A DNA stretch of 64,000 bases from Zhongshania antarctica (GTDB lineage Bacteria > Pseudomonadota > Gammaproteobacteria > Pseudomonadales > Spongiibacteraceae), in the NCBI RefSeq assembly GCF_014202945.1, contig NZ_JACHHW010000004.1:62001-126000 (forward strand), written 5' to 3'. Made by a program: the position numbers and the translations under genes. Under the pieces are notes generated by a model. It did no database searches. It had not been told where the DNA came from and worked only from the letters and a program-made list of their open reading frames with translations. Shown here in pieces: positions 54,172-63,921 of the stretch (position 1 is its first letter; every line of letters starts with the position of its first letter).

Positions 54172-54774
54172 TTAAATTTCTTCGTCTGGTGAAAAATCGC
54201 TGAGCTGATTGATGTTGCGAAAAGCGCTGGTCTGATCGCTGAAGTCGGCATGCACGCAGTTCAGTTGCTTGTACCACTGATTGACGCTGCGCTCGCCCGA
54301 GCGTAAATATCCCGCTAAGTGGGTTTTGAGCTCATTATTGAGCAAAGCAAATAGGTACTGGCCGCGTTCGCCATCGTGGGCGTAGCAAATATCCGCTTGG
54401 TGTTTTGTCAGCTCTCGGCTTAGCCTGTCTAGCAAATCCCTTGGCGGTGTTGGACTGTCGCAGGGTAATATGAGTGTCTGGTGGGTGCTAATGGTCTGCA
54501 AGGCGGCATAGAGCCCCGCTAGCGGTCCTTGGTAGTCCGGCAAGACATCGCAGACGGTAACGGCGTATTGCTGGTAGTGGTCGATGTTTCGGTTGCAACT
54601 AATTAAGACCTGGGCAACATCTTTAGGTAGGCGGTCAATAATGTGTGCAATGAGGGGCTTGGATTGCCACAGAAGTAAACCTTTGTCTTGGCCATTCATC
54701 CGGCGACCCGCGCCGCCGGCCAAGATAAGGGCGGTGACTGTATTTGTTTGAGTGGTGCTTTTTTTTGCTGTCAT
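54172..54774 (-). CDS. mobA: Molybdenum cofactor guanylyltransferase
   Basis: Adds GMP to molybdopterin to form MGD. 200 residues with the nucleotide-binding LAGGAGRRMNGQDKG (about 18-32) and the DVLPDYQGPLAGLYAAL and LPCDSP motifs (metal Asp). No other molybdenum-cofactor gene is near, so it implies molybdoenzymes elsewhere in the genome. Convergent with the histone-like gene, divergent from tsaB. Confidence 0.93.
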   Translation of the reverse strand: MTAKKSTTQTNTVTALILAGGAGRRMNGQDKGLLLWQSKPLIAHIIDRLPKDVAQVLISCNRNIDHYQQYAVTVCDVLPDYQGPLAGLYAALQTISTHQTLILPCDSPTPPRDLLDRLSRELTKHQADICYAHDGERGQYLFALLNNELKTHLAGYLRSGERSVNQWYKQLNCVHADFSDQTSAFRNINQLSDFSPDEEI

Positions 54775-54860
54775 AGTGAATGAATGTCTTGCTAATTTAT
54801 GAAGTGCTTAATCTCAGTATGGTATGATTCACGCCATACTTAATTTTTGGTTTTCCCTTC

Positions 54861-55544
54861 ATGAGCAGTTTACTCGCGATAGAGGCTTCAACAGAAGCGT
54901 GCTCGGTAGCCTTGTTACATCAGGGCCGAGAAATAGAAGATTTCCGCATGCTGCCCCGTGCTCACACTCAATTTATATTGCCAATGGTAGCTCAAATTCT
55001 CGCTGAAGCAGATCTGAGTTTGTCGCAAATTGATGCTATTGGTTTTGCCGCGGGCCCCGGCTCGTTCACGGGTTTACGAGTTTGCGCCGGAGTTGTTCAA
55101 GGTCTTGCGTTTTCGCAAAATATTCCCGTTGTCGCGGTGTCTACTTTACAGGCATTGGCTCAAGATGCTGTAGTAAATCGACAAATCCGTGACGGCGATA
55201 TTGTTTTACCCGCCTTAGATGCCCGCATGGATGAAATTTATTGGGGGCAATATCAAATTGTTTCCGGTTTTGCCGAAGCGATCATCCCCGATAGTTTGCG
55301 TACCCCAGAAAGTATTCAGACCATGCCAGAGGGCGGCCGAATTTTGGGAATAGGGAGTGGCTGGACATACCAGTCGCGCTTTAGTCTAAGCCGCACAATG
55401 GATGTGGTTGACGTCGAGGTTTATCCCAGAGCTAGCGCAGTATTACGCTTGGCAAATCGTGAATTTTCAGCGGGTCGACACACCACTGCCGAGTTAGCCC
55501 AACCCGTGTATTTACGCGACAGTGTCGCTTGGCAGAAATCCTAA
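54861..55544 (+). CDS. tsaB: tRNA t6A-modification protein TsaB
   Basis: 227-residue partner of TsaD in N6-threonylcarbamoyl-adenosine synthesis on tRNA. ASKHA start LAIEASTEACSVAL, AHTQFILP, and GPGSFTGLRVC (about 66-76) are family hallmarks. ATG 54861 begins the family N-terminus. uppP follows 24 bp later. Confidence 0.94.
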   Translation: MSSLLAIEASTEACSVALLHQGREIEDFRMLPRAHTQFILPMVAQILAEADLSLSQIDAIGFAAGPGSFTGLRVCAGVVQGLAFSQNIPVVAVSTLQALAQDAVVNRQIRDGDIVLPALDARMDEIYWGQYQIVSGFAEAIIPDSLRTPESIQTMPEGGRILGIGSGWTYQSRFSLSRTMDVVDVEVYPRASAVLRLANREFSAGRHTTAELAQPVYLRDSVAWQKS

Positions 55545-55568
55545 TATTGATTGAGGGAATACAACATA

Positions 55569-56369
55569 ATGGATGCGTTTCAAGCAGTAATTCTGGCGGC
55601 AATTCAAGGTCTCACTGAATTTTTACCGGTGTCCAGTTCTGGGCATTTGGTGTTGCCTCAGACGCTCCTTGGCTGGGCTGATCAAGGTTTGGCGTTTGAC
55701 GTTGCAGTACATGTAGGCTCGCTGCTGGCGGTACTTTGGTATTTTCGCGTTGAAGTCGCCGGAATATTAAAGGATTGGTTTGGCAGTTTTTTCGGCGGTG
55801 GGCAAAATGAAAATAGCCGCTTGGGGTGGATGGTTATTGTTGCCACTATTCCCGCCGTTGTTGCCGGGCTTATTTTTAATGATTTTATTGAGCTAAATTT
55901 GCGAACCGGTTATGTGTTGGCGACTACAACATTGGTTTTTGGTGTGATCTTGGGTCTGGTTGATCGGTACGCCAAGCACACCAAGCATCTTGCCGACATT
56001 GGCTTACGCATTGCGTTGATTGTTGGTTTTGCACAAGCCATCGCGCTCATTCCCGGAACGTCGCGCTCGGGCATTACCATTACGGCGGCGCTGATGTTGG
56101 GCTTGAGTCGCAGTGACTCCGCACGTTTTTCCTTTTTATTGTCGATGCCAATTATTGCGGCGGCAGGTTCCTACAAGTTATTGGAATTAATCCAGAGCAG
56201 CGCCGATGTTCCCTGGGATTTGTTGTTTATTGGTTTTGCTGTGTCGGCGGTGACCGCCTACGCCTGTATTCATGTGTTTATGCGCTGGGTTGAGCGGATG
56301 GGAATGATGCCTTTTGCGATTTATCGCGTTGTTTTAGCGGGCATTTTGTTTGCAGCCTTGGCTAATTAA
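55569..56369 (+). CDS. uppP: Undecaprenyl-diphosphatase UppP (BacA)
   Basis: 266-residue polytopic membrane enzyme that recycles undecaprenyl pyrophosphate for cell-wall synthesis; overexpression gives bacitracin resistance in E. coli. Motifs GLTEFLPVSSSGHL (about 15-28) and PGTSRSGITI (about 165-174), both needed for catalysis, are intact. ATG 55569 is preferred over the in-frame TTG 55551. Eight hydrophobic segments. Confidence 0.95.
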   Translation: MDAFQAVILAAIQGLTEFLPVSSSGHLVLPQTLLGWADQGLAFDVAVHVGSLLAVLWYFRVEVAGILKDWFGSFFGGGQNENSRLGWMVIVATIPAVVAGLIFNDFIELNLRTGYVLATTTLVFGVILGLVDRYAKHTKHLADIGLRIALIVGFAQAIALIPGTSRSGITITAALMLGLSRSDSARFSFLLSMPIIAAAGSYKLLELIQSSADVPWDLLFIGFAVSAVTAYACIHVFMRWVERMGMMPFAIYRVVLAGILFAALAN

Positions 56370-56392
56370 GTATTGAAAACATGAGGCTGGAT

Positions 56393-57274
56393 ATGAAAGT
56401 TTGTTTTATTGGCTTAGGTACTATGGGTTACCCCATGGCCGGTCATTTACAGCAAAAAGGTTTTGATTTGTCGGTGTATAACCGCAGCAAAGACAAGGCG
56501 CAGCAGTGGTCTACGCAATACCAAATTGCAGCGAGCGCTACCCTAGCTAAGGCCGTGGCGGAGGCAGAAATTGTCGCGGTGTGCCTAGGTGCAGACGCGG
56601 ATGTGCGAGAGGTGTTAGCCGGAGAGGGCGGGGTGTTTTCTGCCATGCCTCGTGGTGGCGTAGTGATTGACCACTCAACTACCTCGGCAGCATTGGCGAG
56701 AGAAATGGCCGCTTGCGCTCAGGAACGCGGTATCTCTTTTATTGATGCGCCAGTATCTGGTGGCGAAGCGGGTGCCATTAACGGTCGCTTGACGGTAATG
56801 GCGGGCGGAGATGAAACGGTATTTGCGCGAATTGAACCTGTTTTGGCGGCCTATGCTACTCGTTATCAGTGTTTAGGTCCGGTTGGCTCAGGGCAGTTAG
56901 CTAAAATGGTAAATCAAATTTGTATCGCTGGTCTGGTTCAAGGGCTGGCGGAGGGCATGCACTTTGGCGCTGCGGCCGGGCTAAATATGAACGCTGTGCT
57001 CGATGTCATTGGTGCTGGCGCCGCCCAATCGTGGCAAATGGATAATCGTGCCAAAACGATGCTCGCTGGCGAGTTTGATTTTGGCTTTGCGGTTGATTGG
57101 ATGCGTAAAGACCTTGGCTATGTGTTGGATGAGGCTAGGCAGCGTAAAGTAAGTCTGCCGGTTACCGCGCTGGTCGACCAATTTTATGGTCAAGTTCAAA
57201 ATTTGGATGGCGGTCAACTCGATACTTCCAGTTTATTACTCGCGTTACAGCAAGGCGCTGAGTCGCGTCGTTAA
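56393..57274 (+). CDS. NAD(P)-dependent beta-hydroxyacid dehydrogenase
   Basis: 293 residues of the 3-hydroxyisobutyrate/tartronate-semialdehyde reductase family. GLGTMGYPMA nucleotide motif near the start, substrate loop DAPVSGGEAGA (about 117-127), and catalytic Lys in GSGQLAKMVNQ (about 163-173). ATG 56393 follows GAGG; ATG 56381 is an in-frame option. Substrate not certain; the sequence resembles the YihU/GarR group. Sits between uppP and an aminopeptidase. Confidence 0.86.
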   Translation: MKVCFIGLGTMGYPMAGHLQQKGFDLSVYNRSKDKAQQWSTQYQIAASATLAKAVAEAEIVAVCLGADADVREVLAGEGGVFSAMPRGGVVIDHSTTSAALAREMAACAQERGISFIDAPVSGGEAGAINGRLTVMAGGDETVFARIEPVLAAYATRYQCLGPVGSGQLAKMVNQICIAGLVQGLAEGMHFGAAAGLNMNAVLDVIGAGAAQSWQMDNRAKTMLAGEFDFGFAVDWMRKDLGYVLDEARQRKVSLPVTALVDQFYGQVQNLDGGQLDTSSLLLALQQGAESRR

Positions 57275-57286
57275 AGGTTGAAATAA

Positions 57287-58588
57287 ATGAGCGATATACA
57301 CGGTTTTAATGAAGATTTGCTGCGCTTTTTAGATGCGAGCCCCACGCCATTTCACGCGGTCGAGACTATGGCCATCGCTTTGCGCGCGGCGGGGTTTGAA
57401 GCGCTGGATGAGCGTGATGAATGGCAGCTCAAACCAGGTGGTCGTTATTTTGTGGTACGCAACGGGTCGTCGTTAGTGGCGTTTTCCTGTGGCGAAAGCA
57501 ATTTATTACAACGCGGCTGGCGAATGGTCGGTGCGCATACTGATAGTCCAAACCTAAAAGTTAAACCGACGCCGGAATTACATCGTCACGGCTATTTTCA
57601 GGTGGGCGTGGAGGTTTATGGCGGTGCCTTACTTAATCCTTGGTTTGATCGGGATTTAGGTTTGGCGGGGCGCGTAAATTATGAAAATAGCCAAGGCGAT
57701 ATGCGTAGCTGCTTGCTGAATATCACGCGTCCTGTTGGCTTGATCCCCAGTTTGGCAATACATCTTGATCGCGAAGCAAATAATAGTCGGACAGTTAATC
57801 CGCAAAAGGATTTGCCCGTCGTGTTGTTGCAAAGCGACGAGAAACAGGACTTTCGCGCCTTGTTGGCCGAGGCGTTAGCCGCGCAAGGGGTCGCCGATGT
57901 TGCGACGGTGCTGGATTACGAATTAAGCTTTTACGATTGTCAGAATGCCGCAATGGTGGGTTGGAATGGCGATTTTATTGCCAGTGCGCGACTGGATAAT
58001 TTGCTGTCTTGTTATATTGGCATGCAGGCCTTGTTAACGAGTGATGCCCAGTCTCATACAATATTAGTGTGCAATGACCACGAAGAGGTAGGTAGTCAAT
58101 CGGCGGTAGGGGCGCAGGGGCCAATGCTGGAGTCGGTTTTGCGCCGGATTGCCGGCGACGAGGTGGGTCTGCAGCGAGCGATGGCGAATTCAATGATGAT
58201 TTCCGCAGATAATGCTCACGGTATTCACCCTAATTTTAGTGATCGTCATGATACCAATCACGGCCCCTTGTTAAATGCCGGTCCGGTTATTAAAAATAAC
58301 GTCAATCAGCGCTACGCCACCAACAGCGACACCAGCTCCCTATTTCGACGTCTGTGCGCAGATGAGGACGTGGCCGTGCAAAGCTTTGTGGTGCGCAGTG
58401 ATATGGCGTGTGGCAGTACGGTAGGGCCGCTAACCGCGGCGGCACTCGGGGTTAAAACCTTGGATGTTGGCGTGCCAACCTTTGCTATGCATTCGATCAG
58501 GGAGCTGGCGGGAAGCCAAGACGCGTTTAAACTAACCAAAGTGTTAGTGGCGTTCTACGGTTTGGCGGAGCTGGGTGTCGCAAACTGA
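57287..58588 (+). CDS. apeB: M18-family aminopeptidase (ApeB-like)
   Basis: 433-residue cytoplasmic metalloaminopeptidase removing N-terminal acidic or other residues from peptides. Zinc ligands and neighbours: GAHTDSPN (about 83-90), NDHEEVGS (about 261-268) and a MACGST segment near 365; NAHGIHPNF is also family-typical. Starts 12 bp after the dehydrogenase and is complete for the M18 family. Confidence 0.93.
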   Translation: MSDIHGFNEDLLRFLDASPTPFHAVETMAIALRAAGFEALDERDEWQLKPGGRYFVVRNGSSLVAFSCGESNLLQRGWRMVGAHTDSPNLKVKPTPELHRHGYFQVGVEVYGGALLNPWFDRDLGLAGRVNYENSQGDMRSCLLNITRPVGLIPSLAIHLDREANNSRTVNPQKDLPVVLLQSDEKQDFRALLAEALAAQGVADVATVLDYELSFYDCQNAAMVGWNGDFIASARLDNLLSCYIGMQALLTSDAQSHTILVCNDHEEVGSQSAVGAQGPMLESVLRRIAGDEVGLQRAMANSMMISADNAHGIHPNFSDRHDTNHGPLLNAGPVIKNNVNQRYATNSDTSSLFRRLCADEDVAVQSFVVRSDMACGSTVGPLTAAALGVKTLDVGVPTFAMHSIRELAGSQDAFKLTKVLVAFYGLAELGVAN

Positions 58589-58622
58589 CATTCTGTTTGC
58601 AACACCGATTCTGGCGTGTAGT

Positions 58623-59420
58623 TTAGCTGGGGTTAAACGTCGGCTTGCGCTTTTCTTTAAATGCCTTAAGTCCTTCTTTGCCCTGGCTGCTGTTCATGCA
58701 TTTAGCGATGCCGCGGCTTTCCAGCTCGAGCTGGGTTTCGAGGGTGTTGGCATAGCTAGACAGCAACAAAGATTTAATTTCGCCGTGAGCGAGGCTGGGG
58801 CCGTCGGCCATTTTACGGGCTAAAGTTTGGGCCTCTGTTAACAGCTCGTCGGCCTTGACGACTTTGGTTAGCATTCCCCAATCCAGTGCTTCTTCGGCAC
58901 TTAAAACGCGGTTAGTCAACATCAGTTCTTGAGCGCGACGCAGGCCAATCAAACGCGGTAAAAAGTGAGTTGAACTGCCGTCGGGGCTGGCGCCAATGCC
59001 AGTATAGGCCATGGTGAACTTGGCATTGTCGGCGGCGAGAACCAAATCACCAGAAATCGCTAAGCTAAAGCCTGCACCGGCGGCGGTGCCGTTTACGGCA
59101 ACAATTAGCGGCGCCGACATTCGGGCGAAGCGAGCATTTGCAGAATGCAAATAGGCCGTAATTTCTTTCAGTAATAGGCCAATATCATCGCCGGCATTTT
59201 GGAAACTCATAACATCGCCACCAGCGCAGAACATTTTGCCGCTGGCCGTAATAATCACTGCGCGAATATTCTCGTCTTCATCGCAGCGCATGGCGGCGAG
59301 CATCAATTCACGGGCCATCTCTAAATTAAGGCTGTTGGCGGAATCAGGTCGATTTAAGGTGATTGTAGCGATACCGTTGGCTTGTTCCCACAACAGGGTT
59401 TTATATTGATGCATAGTCAT
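58623..59420 (-). CDS. Enoyl-CoA hydratase/isomerase-family protein
   Basis: 265 residues of the crotonase fold. Oxyanion-hole segment AGGDVMSF (about 66-73) and NGTAAGAGFSLA (about 110-121). At the second catalytic Glu of enoyl-CoA hydratase the sequence reads GIGASPDGSST, with Asp, as in PaaG-like isomerases; the first Glu is not seen in its usual place. An isomerase or hydrolase-type crotonase is therefore more likely than a hydratase. Convergent with the aminopeptidase gene, divergent from the glycosyltransferase. Confidence 0.85.
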   Translation of the reverse strand: MTMHQYKTLLWEQANGIATITLNRPDSANSLNLEMARELMLAAMRCDEDENIRAVIITASGKMFCAGGDVMSFQNAGDDIGLLLKEITAYLHSANARFARMSAPLIVAVNGTAAGAGFSLAISGDLVLAADNAKFTMAYTGIGASPDGSSTHFLPRLIGLRRAQELMLTNRVLSAEEALDWGMLTKVVKADELLTEAQTLARKMADGPSLAHGEIKSLLLSSYANTLETQLELESRGIAKCMNSSQGKEGLKAFKEKRKPTFNPS

Positions 59421-59525
59421 TTCTCAGCGGCTGGAATAAATAATTGCCAAGAGGGTAATGGAGCTTATCGTCTGGGTCAATTTGCTTTATTTTAGCCGAC
59501 GCGTTTTACAAAGGGTGATACACAA

Positions 59526-60641
59526 ATGCGGGTTTTAGTTTTGTCGGCCTATCACGCCGACAGTCATCGCAGTTGGTTAGACGGCTTAAAACTGCATTTA
59601 CCAGAACTTAGCTGGACGGTACTGAGCTTGCCGCCACGCTATTTTAGTTGGCGTATTCGCGGCAATAGCTTGACGTGGGCGATGATGAACCGCGAAATTC
59701 TTACAGCAGAATACGACGTGGTCGTAGCGACATCAATGACCGACCTGTCAGCCCTGCGTGGCCTGGTTCCTGAGCTTTGTCGTTGGCCAACGCTGGTGTA
59801 TTTTCATGAGAATCAGTTTGCTTACCCCCAAAGCCAGCTGCAGCGCCAAGGCGTTGAGCCGCAAATATTGAATCTGTATACCGCGTTAGCGGCGGATAAA
59901 GTGGTCTTTAATAGTGACTATAATCGCCAGACAATGTTGGACGGCTGCGACCAGCTACTCGCGAAATTGCCGGATTATGCGCCGCGAGAGCAAGTGGCAG
60001 GGCAACTTGCCCGTGCTACCGTTCTCCCGGTGGGGGTCGCTGTCGGCAGTCAAACAATTACGCTACGGCCTGCGGGTGATCGGCTTAAAGTACTTTGGAA
60101 TCACCGCTGGGAGTACGACAAAGGGCCAGGCCGTCTACTGACCTTAATATCGGAGTGCGACAAGCGAGGCTTGCCGCTGGATATTTATATTGCGGGGCAA
60201 CAATTCAGGCAGCGGCCCCCAGAATTTGAGCAAATTGAAATGCTCATTCGTCGCAGCCGTAGTTTGACTTTGAATCAGTTTGGCTTTGTAAAAGACGCCC
60301 AGCATTACCAAGAGTTGATCATGAGCTGCGACGTGGTGATGTCGACTGCAATACACGACTTTCAAGGCCTAGCGGTGTTGCAGGCGGCTGCCGCAGGCTG
60401 CACACCACTGGTTCCCGATCGGCTGTGTTATCCCCAGTGGTTTGAGTCAATGTTTCGTTATGCTCACTGTGATGATATTGCCGAAGAGGCGATAGGCGCG
60501 AGTGAAAAGCTTGGGTATTTTTTGAGCTGCAAGCGTGCGGGGAATCTGCCCGTGGCTGATGTTGCGGCGCTGACATGGCCGCAACTGGCACCCTTGTACC
60601 GTCAGTTATTACAGTGCGTAGCTGAGGGCCGCAATAAATAG
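59526..60641 (+). CDS. tRNA-queuosine mannosyltransferase-like glycosyltransferase
   Basis: 371 residues. The N-terminal half is the DUF3524/QTMAN domain (SAYHADSHRSWLDGL, LPPRYFSWRIRGN, and HENQFAYP at 94-101). The C-terminal half is a GT-B family 4-like donor domain (LWNHRWEYDKGP, HDFQGLAVLQAAAAGC, CYPQWF). The vertebrate member (GTDC1) puts mannose on queuosine in tRNA-Asp. The usual E-x7-E donor motif reads D-x7-Q here. It lies upstream of trpS. Acceptor and donor in this bacterium are inferred only. Confidence 0.85.
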   Translation: MRVLVLSAYHADSHRSWLDGLKLHLPELSWTVLSLPPRYFSWRIRGNSLTWAMMNREILTAEYDVVVATSMTDLSALRGLVPELCRWPTLVYFHENQFAYPQSQLQRQGVEPQILNLYTALAADKVVFNSDYNRQTMLDGCDQLLAKLPDYAPREQVAGQLARATVLPVGVAVGSQTITLRPAGDRLKVLWNHRWEYDKGPGRLLTLISECDKRGLPLDIYIAGQQFRQRPPEFEQIEMLIRRSRSLTLNQFGFVKDAQHYQELIMSCDVVMSTAIHDFQGLAVLQAAAAGCTPLVPDRLCYPQWFESMFRYAHCDDIAEEAIGASEKLGYFLSCKRAGNLPVADVAALTWPQLAPLYRQLLQCVAEGRNK

Positions 60642-60770
60642 TGGTGCTAGTTTTGTACCTGCGAACTGCGGTGACAGCAAGGAGGCGAGCCAGTATCATA
60701 AGCGGCTGTAAATTCGCATCATATTCAAGGTCGCTGTGGCGGCCTTATGTATCGGCAATAGGATTATATT

Positions 60771-61778
60771 ATGGGCAAGCAGCGGGTTCTTACCGGTATC
60801 ACCACCACCGGCACACCCCATTTAGGTAATTACGTGGGGGCGATTCAACCTGCTATTGCGGAAAGCCAGCGCGGTGAGTACGACGCGTTTTTCTTTCTGG
60901 CCGACTATCACGCGCTTATTAAAAGCCACGAACCTGCCGTGGTTCATCAGTCGAGTCGCGAAATTGCCGCAACGTGGTTGGCTCTTGGTCTCGACACTGA
61001 TGCGACCACTTTTTATCGCCAGTCTGACGTCCCAGAAATTACAGAATTAAGTTGGATCTTAACCTGTGTGTGCGCCAAGGGCTTGATGAATCGCTCCCAT
61101 GCCTACAAGGCGGCGGTGCAAGACAATGAGCAGAAGGGTGACGACCCTGATTTTGGTGTAACGATGGGCTTGTTTAGCTACCCGATTTTGATGGCCGCTG
61201 ATATTTTAACCTTTAACGCCAGTAAAGTGCCGGTTGGTCGTGATCAGATACAGCATCTTGAAATGGCCAGAGATATAGCCCAGCGATTTAATCATCTCTA
61301 CGGCGACACCTTTGTGCTACCAGAGGCTGTGGTTGGTGATGACGCTGCGGTACTAAGTGGATTAGATGGTCGTAAAATGAGTAAAAGCTACGGCAATACC
61401 ATCCCGTTATTTTTGCCTGAAAAGAAATTGCAAAAGCACATCAATAAAATCAAAACAAATTTGCTGGAACCTGGCGAGCCGAAAGATCCCGATACTTCTA
61501 CTGTGTTTGAAATTTGGCAAGCGTTTGCCAGCCCTGAGCAAACGGCAGAAATGCGTAAAAAATTCGCTGAGGGTATTGCCTGGGGGCAGGCTAAAAAGGA
61601 ACTGTTTGAATTAATTAATGCTCATATTGCGCCAGCCCGCGAACGTTATGATGAGCTATTGCTCGATGGCGTCCTGCTTGAAGCTGAGTTGTTGAAAGGC
61701 GCAGCAAAAGCGCGGGCCCACGCCGCGCCGATGTTGGCGAAGGCGCGCAAGGCGGTTGGCTTGGCGGCGTTTTCGTAA
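60771..61778 (+). CDS. trpS: Tryptophanyl-tRNA synthetase
   Basis: 335-residue class I synthetase charging tRNA-Trp. HIGH-type motif TPHLGNYVG (about 14-22) and KMSKS in [10 protein letters not shown] (about 201-210) are intact; length matches the E. coli enzyme. AGGATTATATT precedes ATG 60771. It is 129 bp after the mannosyltransferase-like gene; I saw no attenuator in that gap. Confidence 0.96.
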   Translation: MGKQRVLTGITTTGTPHLGNYVGAIQPAIAESQRGEYDAFFFLADYHALIKSHEPAVVHQSSREIAATWLALGLDTDATTFYRQSDVPEITELSWILTCVCAKGLMNRSHAYKAAVQDNEQKGDDPDFGVTMGLFSYPILMAADILTFNASKVPVGRDQIQHLEMARDIAQRFNHLYGDTFVLPEAVVGDDAAVLSGLDGRKMSKSYGNTIPLFLPEKKLQKHINKIKTNLLEPGEPKDPDTSTVFEIWQAFASPEQTAEMRKKFAEGIAWGQAKKELFELINAHIAPARERYDELLLDGVLLEAELLKGAAKARAHAAPMLAKARKAVGLAAFS

Positions 61779-61842
61779 GTAGGTCTGCGAGAGTCACTTT
61801 ATGCAGAGCGCTAATGCTTAGTTTGCGTGAAGCGTAAGGAAG

Positions 61843-61864
61843 ATACGGCCCAGTAGGGCCGTAT
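61843..61864. terminator. Hairpin between trpS and the TonB receptor gene
   Basis: 9-bp stem (ATACGGCCC at 61843-61851 and its complement at 61856-61864) with a 4-nt loop, between two converging genes. No T run on either side, so it may depend on other factors. Confidence 0.6.
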
Positions 61865-61872
61865 TGAACAAC

Positions 61873-63921
61873 TTAGAAGTCGATGCCGACTTCAATATAA
61901 GCTGCGCGGGGTTCACCGGTAAAGTAGCGGTAGTTTCCAAAAGCATAATCGGCGCGCTCTGCATAGTCTATATCGGCAACATTGTTTATTCGCAATACCG
62001 TGTAAACCTGCTCATTCAATTGCTGGCGCCAGCGCACATTGCCCAGGGTGTGCCCTTCGTAACGATGCAGATTGTCGCCATCCAAGAAGTAATCGCCCTG
62101 ATACTGCACTTCAAATTCAAAGGTGCTGCTAATAAATGGCTGCCAACGCAGACGGGTGCTCGCTAATTGGCGGGGCGCGGTGTCTAGTTCATTGCCTTCT
62201 GGCGCCAGTGCGTCATTGCCGTACTGGTGCTTGCTATAGCTGGCCTGTAGCTGCCACTGGAGAGTCTGGCTGAGCTGCCAATTAAAATCAGCTTCAATGC
62301 CACGGTCTAGGGTTTTGCCGCCGTTGATATTGCGGCGGGTACTGTCTTGAATAATGACATCGTCTTTTTGCATCCAATACAGGGCTACCCGGTAGTTCAG
62401 TGCTGGCCAAGTTCCCCGAAAACCAAATTCCACGCTATTTAGTGACTCTTCGTCGAGATCGGCATTGAGTTGCTGTGCCTGTAGACGATATAGCTCTGCT
62501 GCTTGGGGGGCGCGAAAGCCGTGGCTGGCGTTGGCAATGAGGTCGGTATTGGCGCTAAGACTTTGAATAATGCCAGCGTTAAAGGAGCTGTTTTTAAAAT
62601 GCTCTTTGTCATCGGTTGGGCGAGCATAGCGGCAGCCGCTCGGGAGGCAAGGACTGCCATCAGCCGCGGTATTGCCGCTAATCATATTATTTTGGTAATC
62701 GTAAAATTGCAGGTCGTAGCGCGCGCCAAAATTAATTTTGGTGTTTTTTGCCGCCTGCCAATCACCACCCACAAACCACGCGGCATAGAATGCATCGACA
62801 TCGTAGTCGTAGTGTTGGCCGGTCGGGAAGGGGCCGACGCCAGGGAGCGCTTGGCTTTGCTCTAAATAAGCGCTAGTAAGCTCCATGTCGAAGCCATTGT
62901 AGAGGGTGACGTTTTCACTGTAGTTTTGGTAAAAAGCGGTTTGTACGCCAACACTGCGTTCGCCATTTTCCTCAAGGGGCGTACCTGGAAGAAAGTGTTG
63001 TAGAAAGGCCATTTCGGTAAAGCGTGCATAGGGGGTGACGACAAATCGTGAATCCTTGTCGCCTTCACGTTCAAAGCGGCTATAAAAACGGACACTCTGA
63101 CTGTTGCGGAAGGCCTCAGGATTGGGGTTTTCACGCTTACGGCTGGCATCTTTATAGGCGTCTTTACCGATCAGGTAGCCCGCTGTTTCTTGATTTAAAT
63201 TACTGGCAGACAACAGGGATTGAATTGTCCATATATCACCGTGGAAATCATGGCGAAAATTGAGCTTCTGTTGATCGAAGCCAGAATCGTCTTTATAGCC
63301 GCCATCGTGGTTGCCTTGAGCACTCAGGCGGTAGCCATGCTTGCCTTTAGTATCGCTGTGGCTGAATTTTACGCGGCCATAGTCATCTGGGCCACCTTCC
63401 AGTGAAAGATGCGTCTCAGCTTCCTCGGAGGGCGCGGCGCTAATGATATTTATTACGCCGTTTAAGGCATTTGAGCCGTGAACGGCGGTACCTGGGCCAC
63501 GAATGACTTCGATGCGCTCGGCTTGCTCAGCATTGACGTCAAATAAGGCGTTCACATTACAAAAGCCGGGTGCACGCAGGGGAATACCATCTTCAGCAAA
63601 ATAAAATGCACCGCAACTGCCTGCGCCAGTAAGGACCGCCGAGCGAATGGCGGTGAGGTGCTCTTGCCCGTTGCCGCGACTGATCCATACGCCGGGAGTT
63701 TGGCTGAGAATTTCACTGATGTGAGTGTGGCCGATATTATCGATATCTTGCTTGTCGATAATACTGATGGCCAGGCTCTGCTCCTTAATTTGTTTTTCGA
63801 TACGATTCGCGGTTACGGAGACGACTTCTTGGGTCGATTCAGTGTTGGACTCGTCGGCAAAGCCCGTATTGGGTAGCAGGCAGAATGCCAGCGCAAGTGG
63901 GCTTAATTGTTTTGTTATCAT
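61873..63921 (-). CDS. TonB-dependent receptor
   Basis: 682 residues: signal peptide (about 1-22, ending FAD), TonB-box-like EVVSVTA, plug (about 35-150, with IEVIRGPGTAVHGSNALNGVI in parts), and a 22-strand barrel ending in EVGIDF. It is a short receptor, near the size of siderophore, haem or cobalamin-type receptors; the CGAFYFAEDG and GFCNVNAL segments place two Cys in the plug, close enough to form a disulfide. AAAGGA lies 9-10 nt before ATG 63921. Substrate unknown; the last 79 bases of the window hold its upstream region. Confidence 0.87.
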   Translation of the reverse strand: MITKQLSPLALAFCLLPNTGFADESNTESTQEVVSVTANRIEKQIKEQSLAISIIDKQDIDNIGHTHISEILSQTPGVWISRGNGQEHLTAIRSAVLTGAGSCGAFYFAEDGIPLRAPGFCNVNALFDVNAEQAERIEVIRGPGTAVHGSNALNGVINIISAAPSEEAETHLSLEGGPDDYGRVKFSHSDTKGKHGYRLSAQGNHDGGYKDDSGFDQQKLNFRHDFHGDIWTIQSLLSASNLNQETAGYLIGKDAYKDASRKRENPNPEAFRNSQSVRFYSRFEREGDKDSRFVVTPYARFTEMAFLQHFLPGTPLEENGERSVGVQTAFYQNYSENVTLYNGFDMELTSAYLEQSQALPGVGPFPTGQHYDYDVDAFYAAWFVGGDWQAAKNTKINFGARYDLQFYDYQNNMISGNTAADGSPCLPSGCRYARPTDDKEHFKNSSFNAGIIQSLSANTDLIANASHGFRAPQAAELYRLQAQQLNADLDEESLNSVEFGFRGTWPALNYRVALYWMQKDDVIIQDSTRRNINGGKTLDRGIEADFNWQLSQTLQWQLQASYSKHQYGNDALAPEGNELDTAPRQLASTRLRWQPFISSTFEFEVQYQGDYFLDGDNLHRYEGHTLGNVRWRQQLNEQVYTVLRINNVADIDYAERADYAFGNYRYFTGEPRAAYIEVGIDF

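Noticed and set aside
60642-60770. Possible leader or attenuator before trpS
   Set aside because: No tryptophan-codon run, T-box element or paired hairpins could be found in the 129-bp gap.
62503-62865. 120-residue plus-strand frame opposite the second TonB receptor
   Set aside because: Antisense shadow of a strongly supported barrel gene, no start site or family resemblance.
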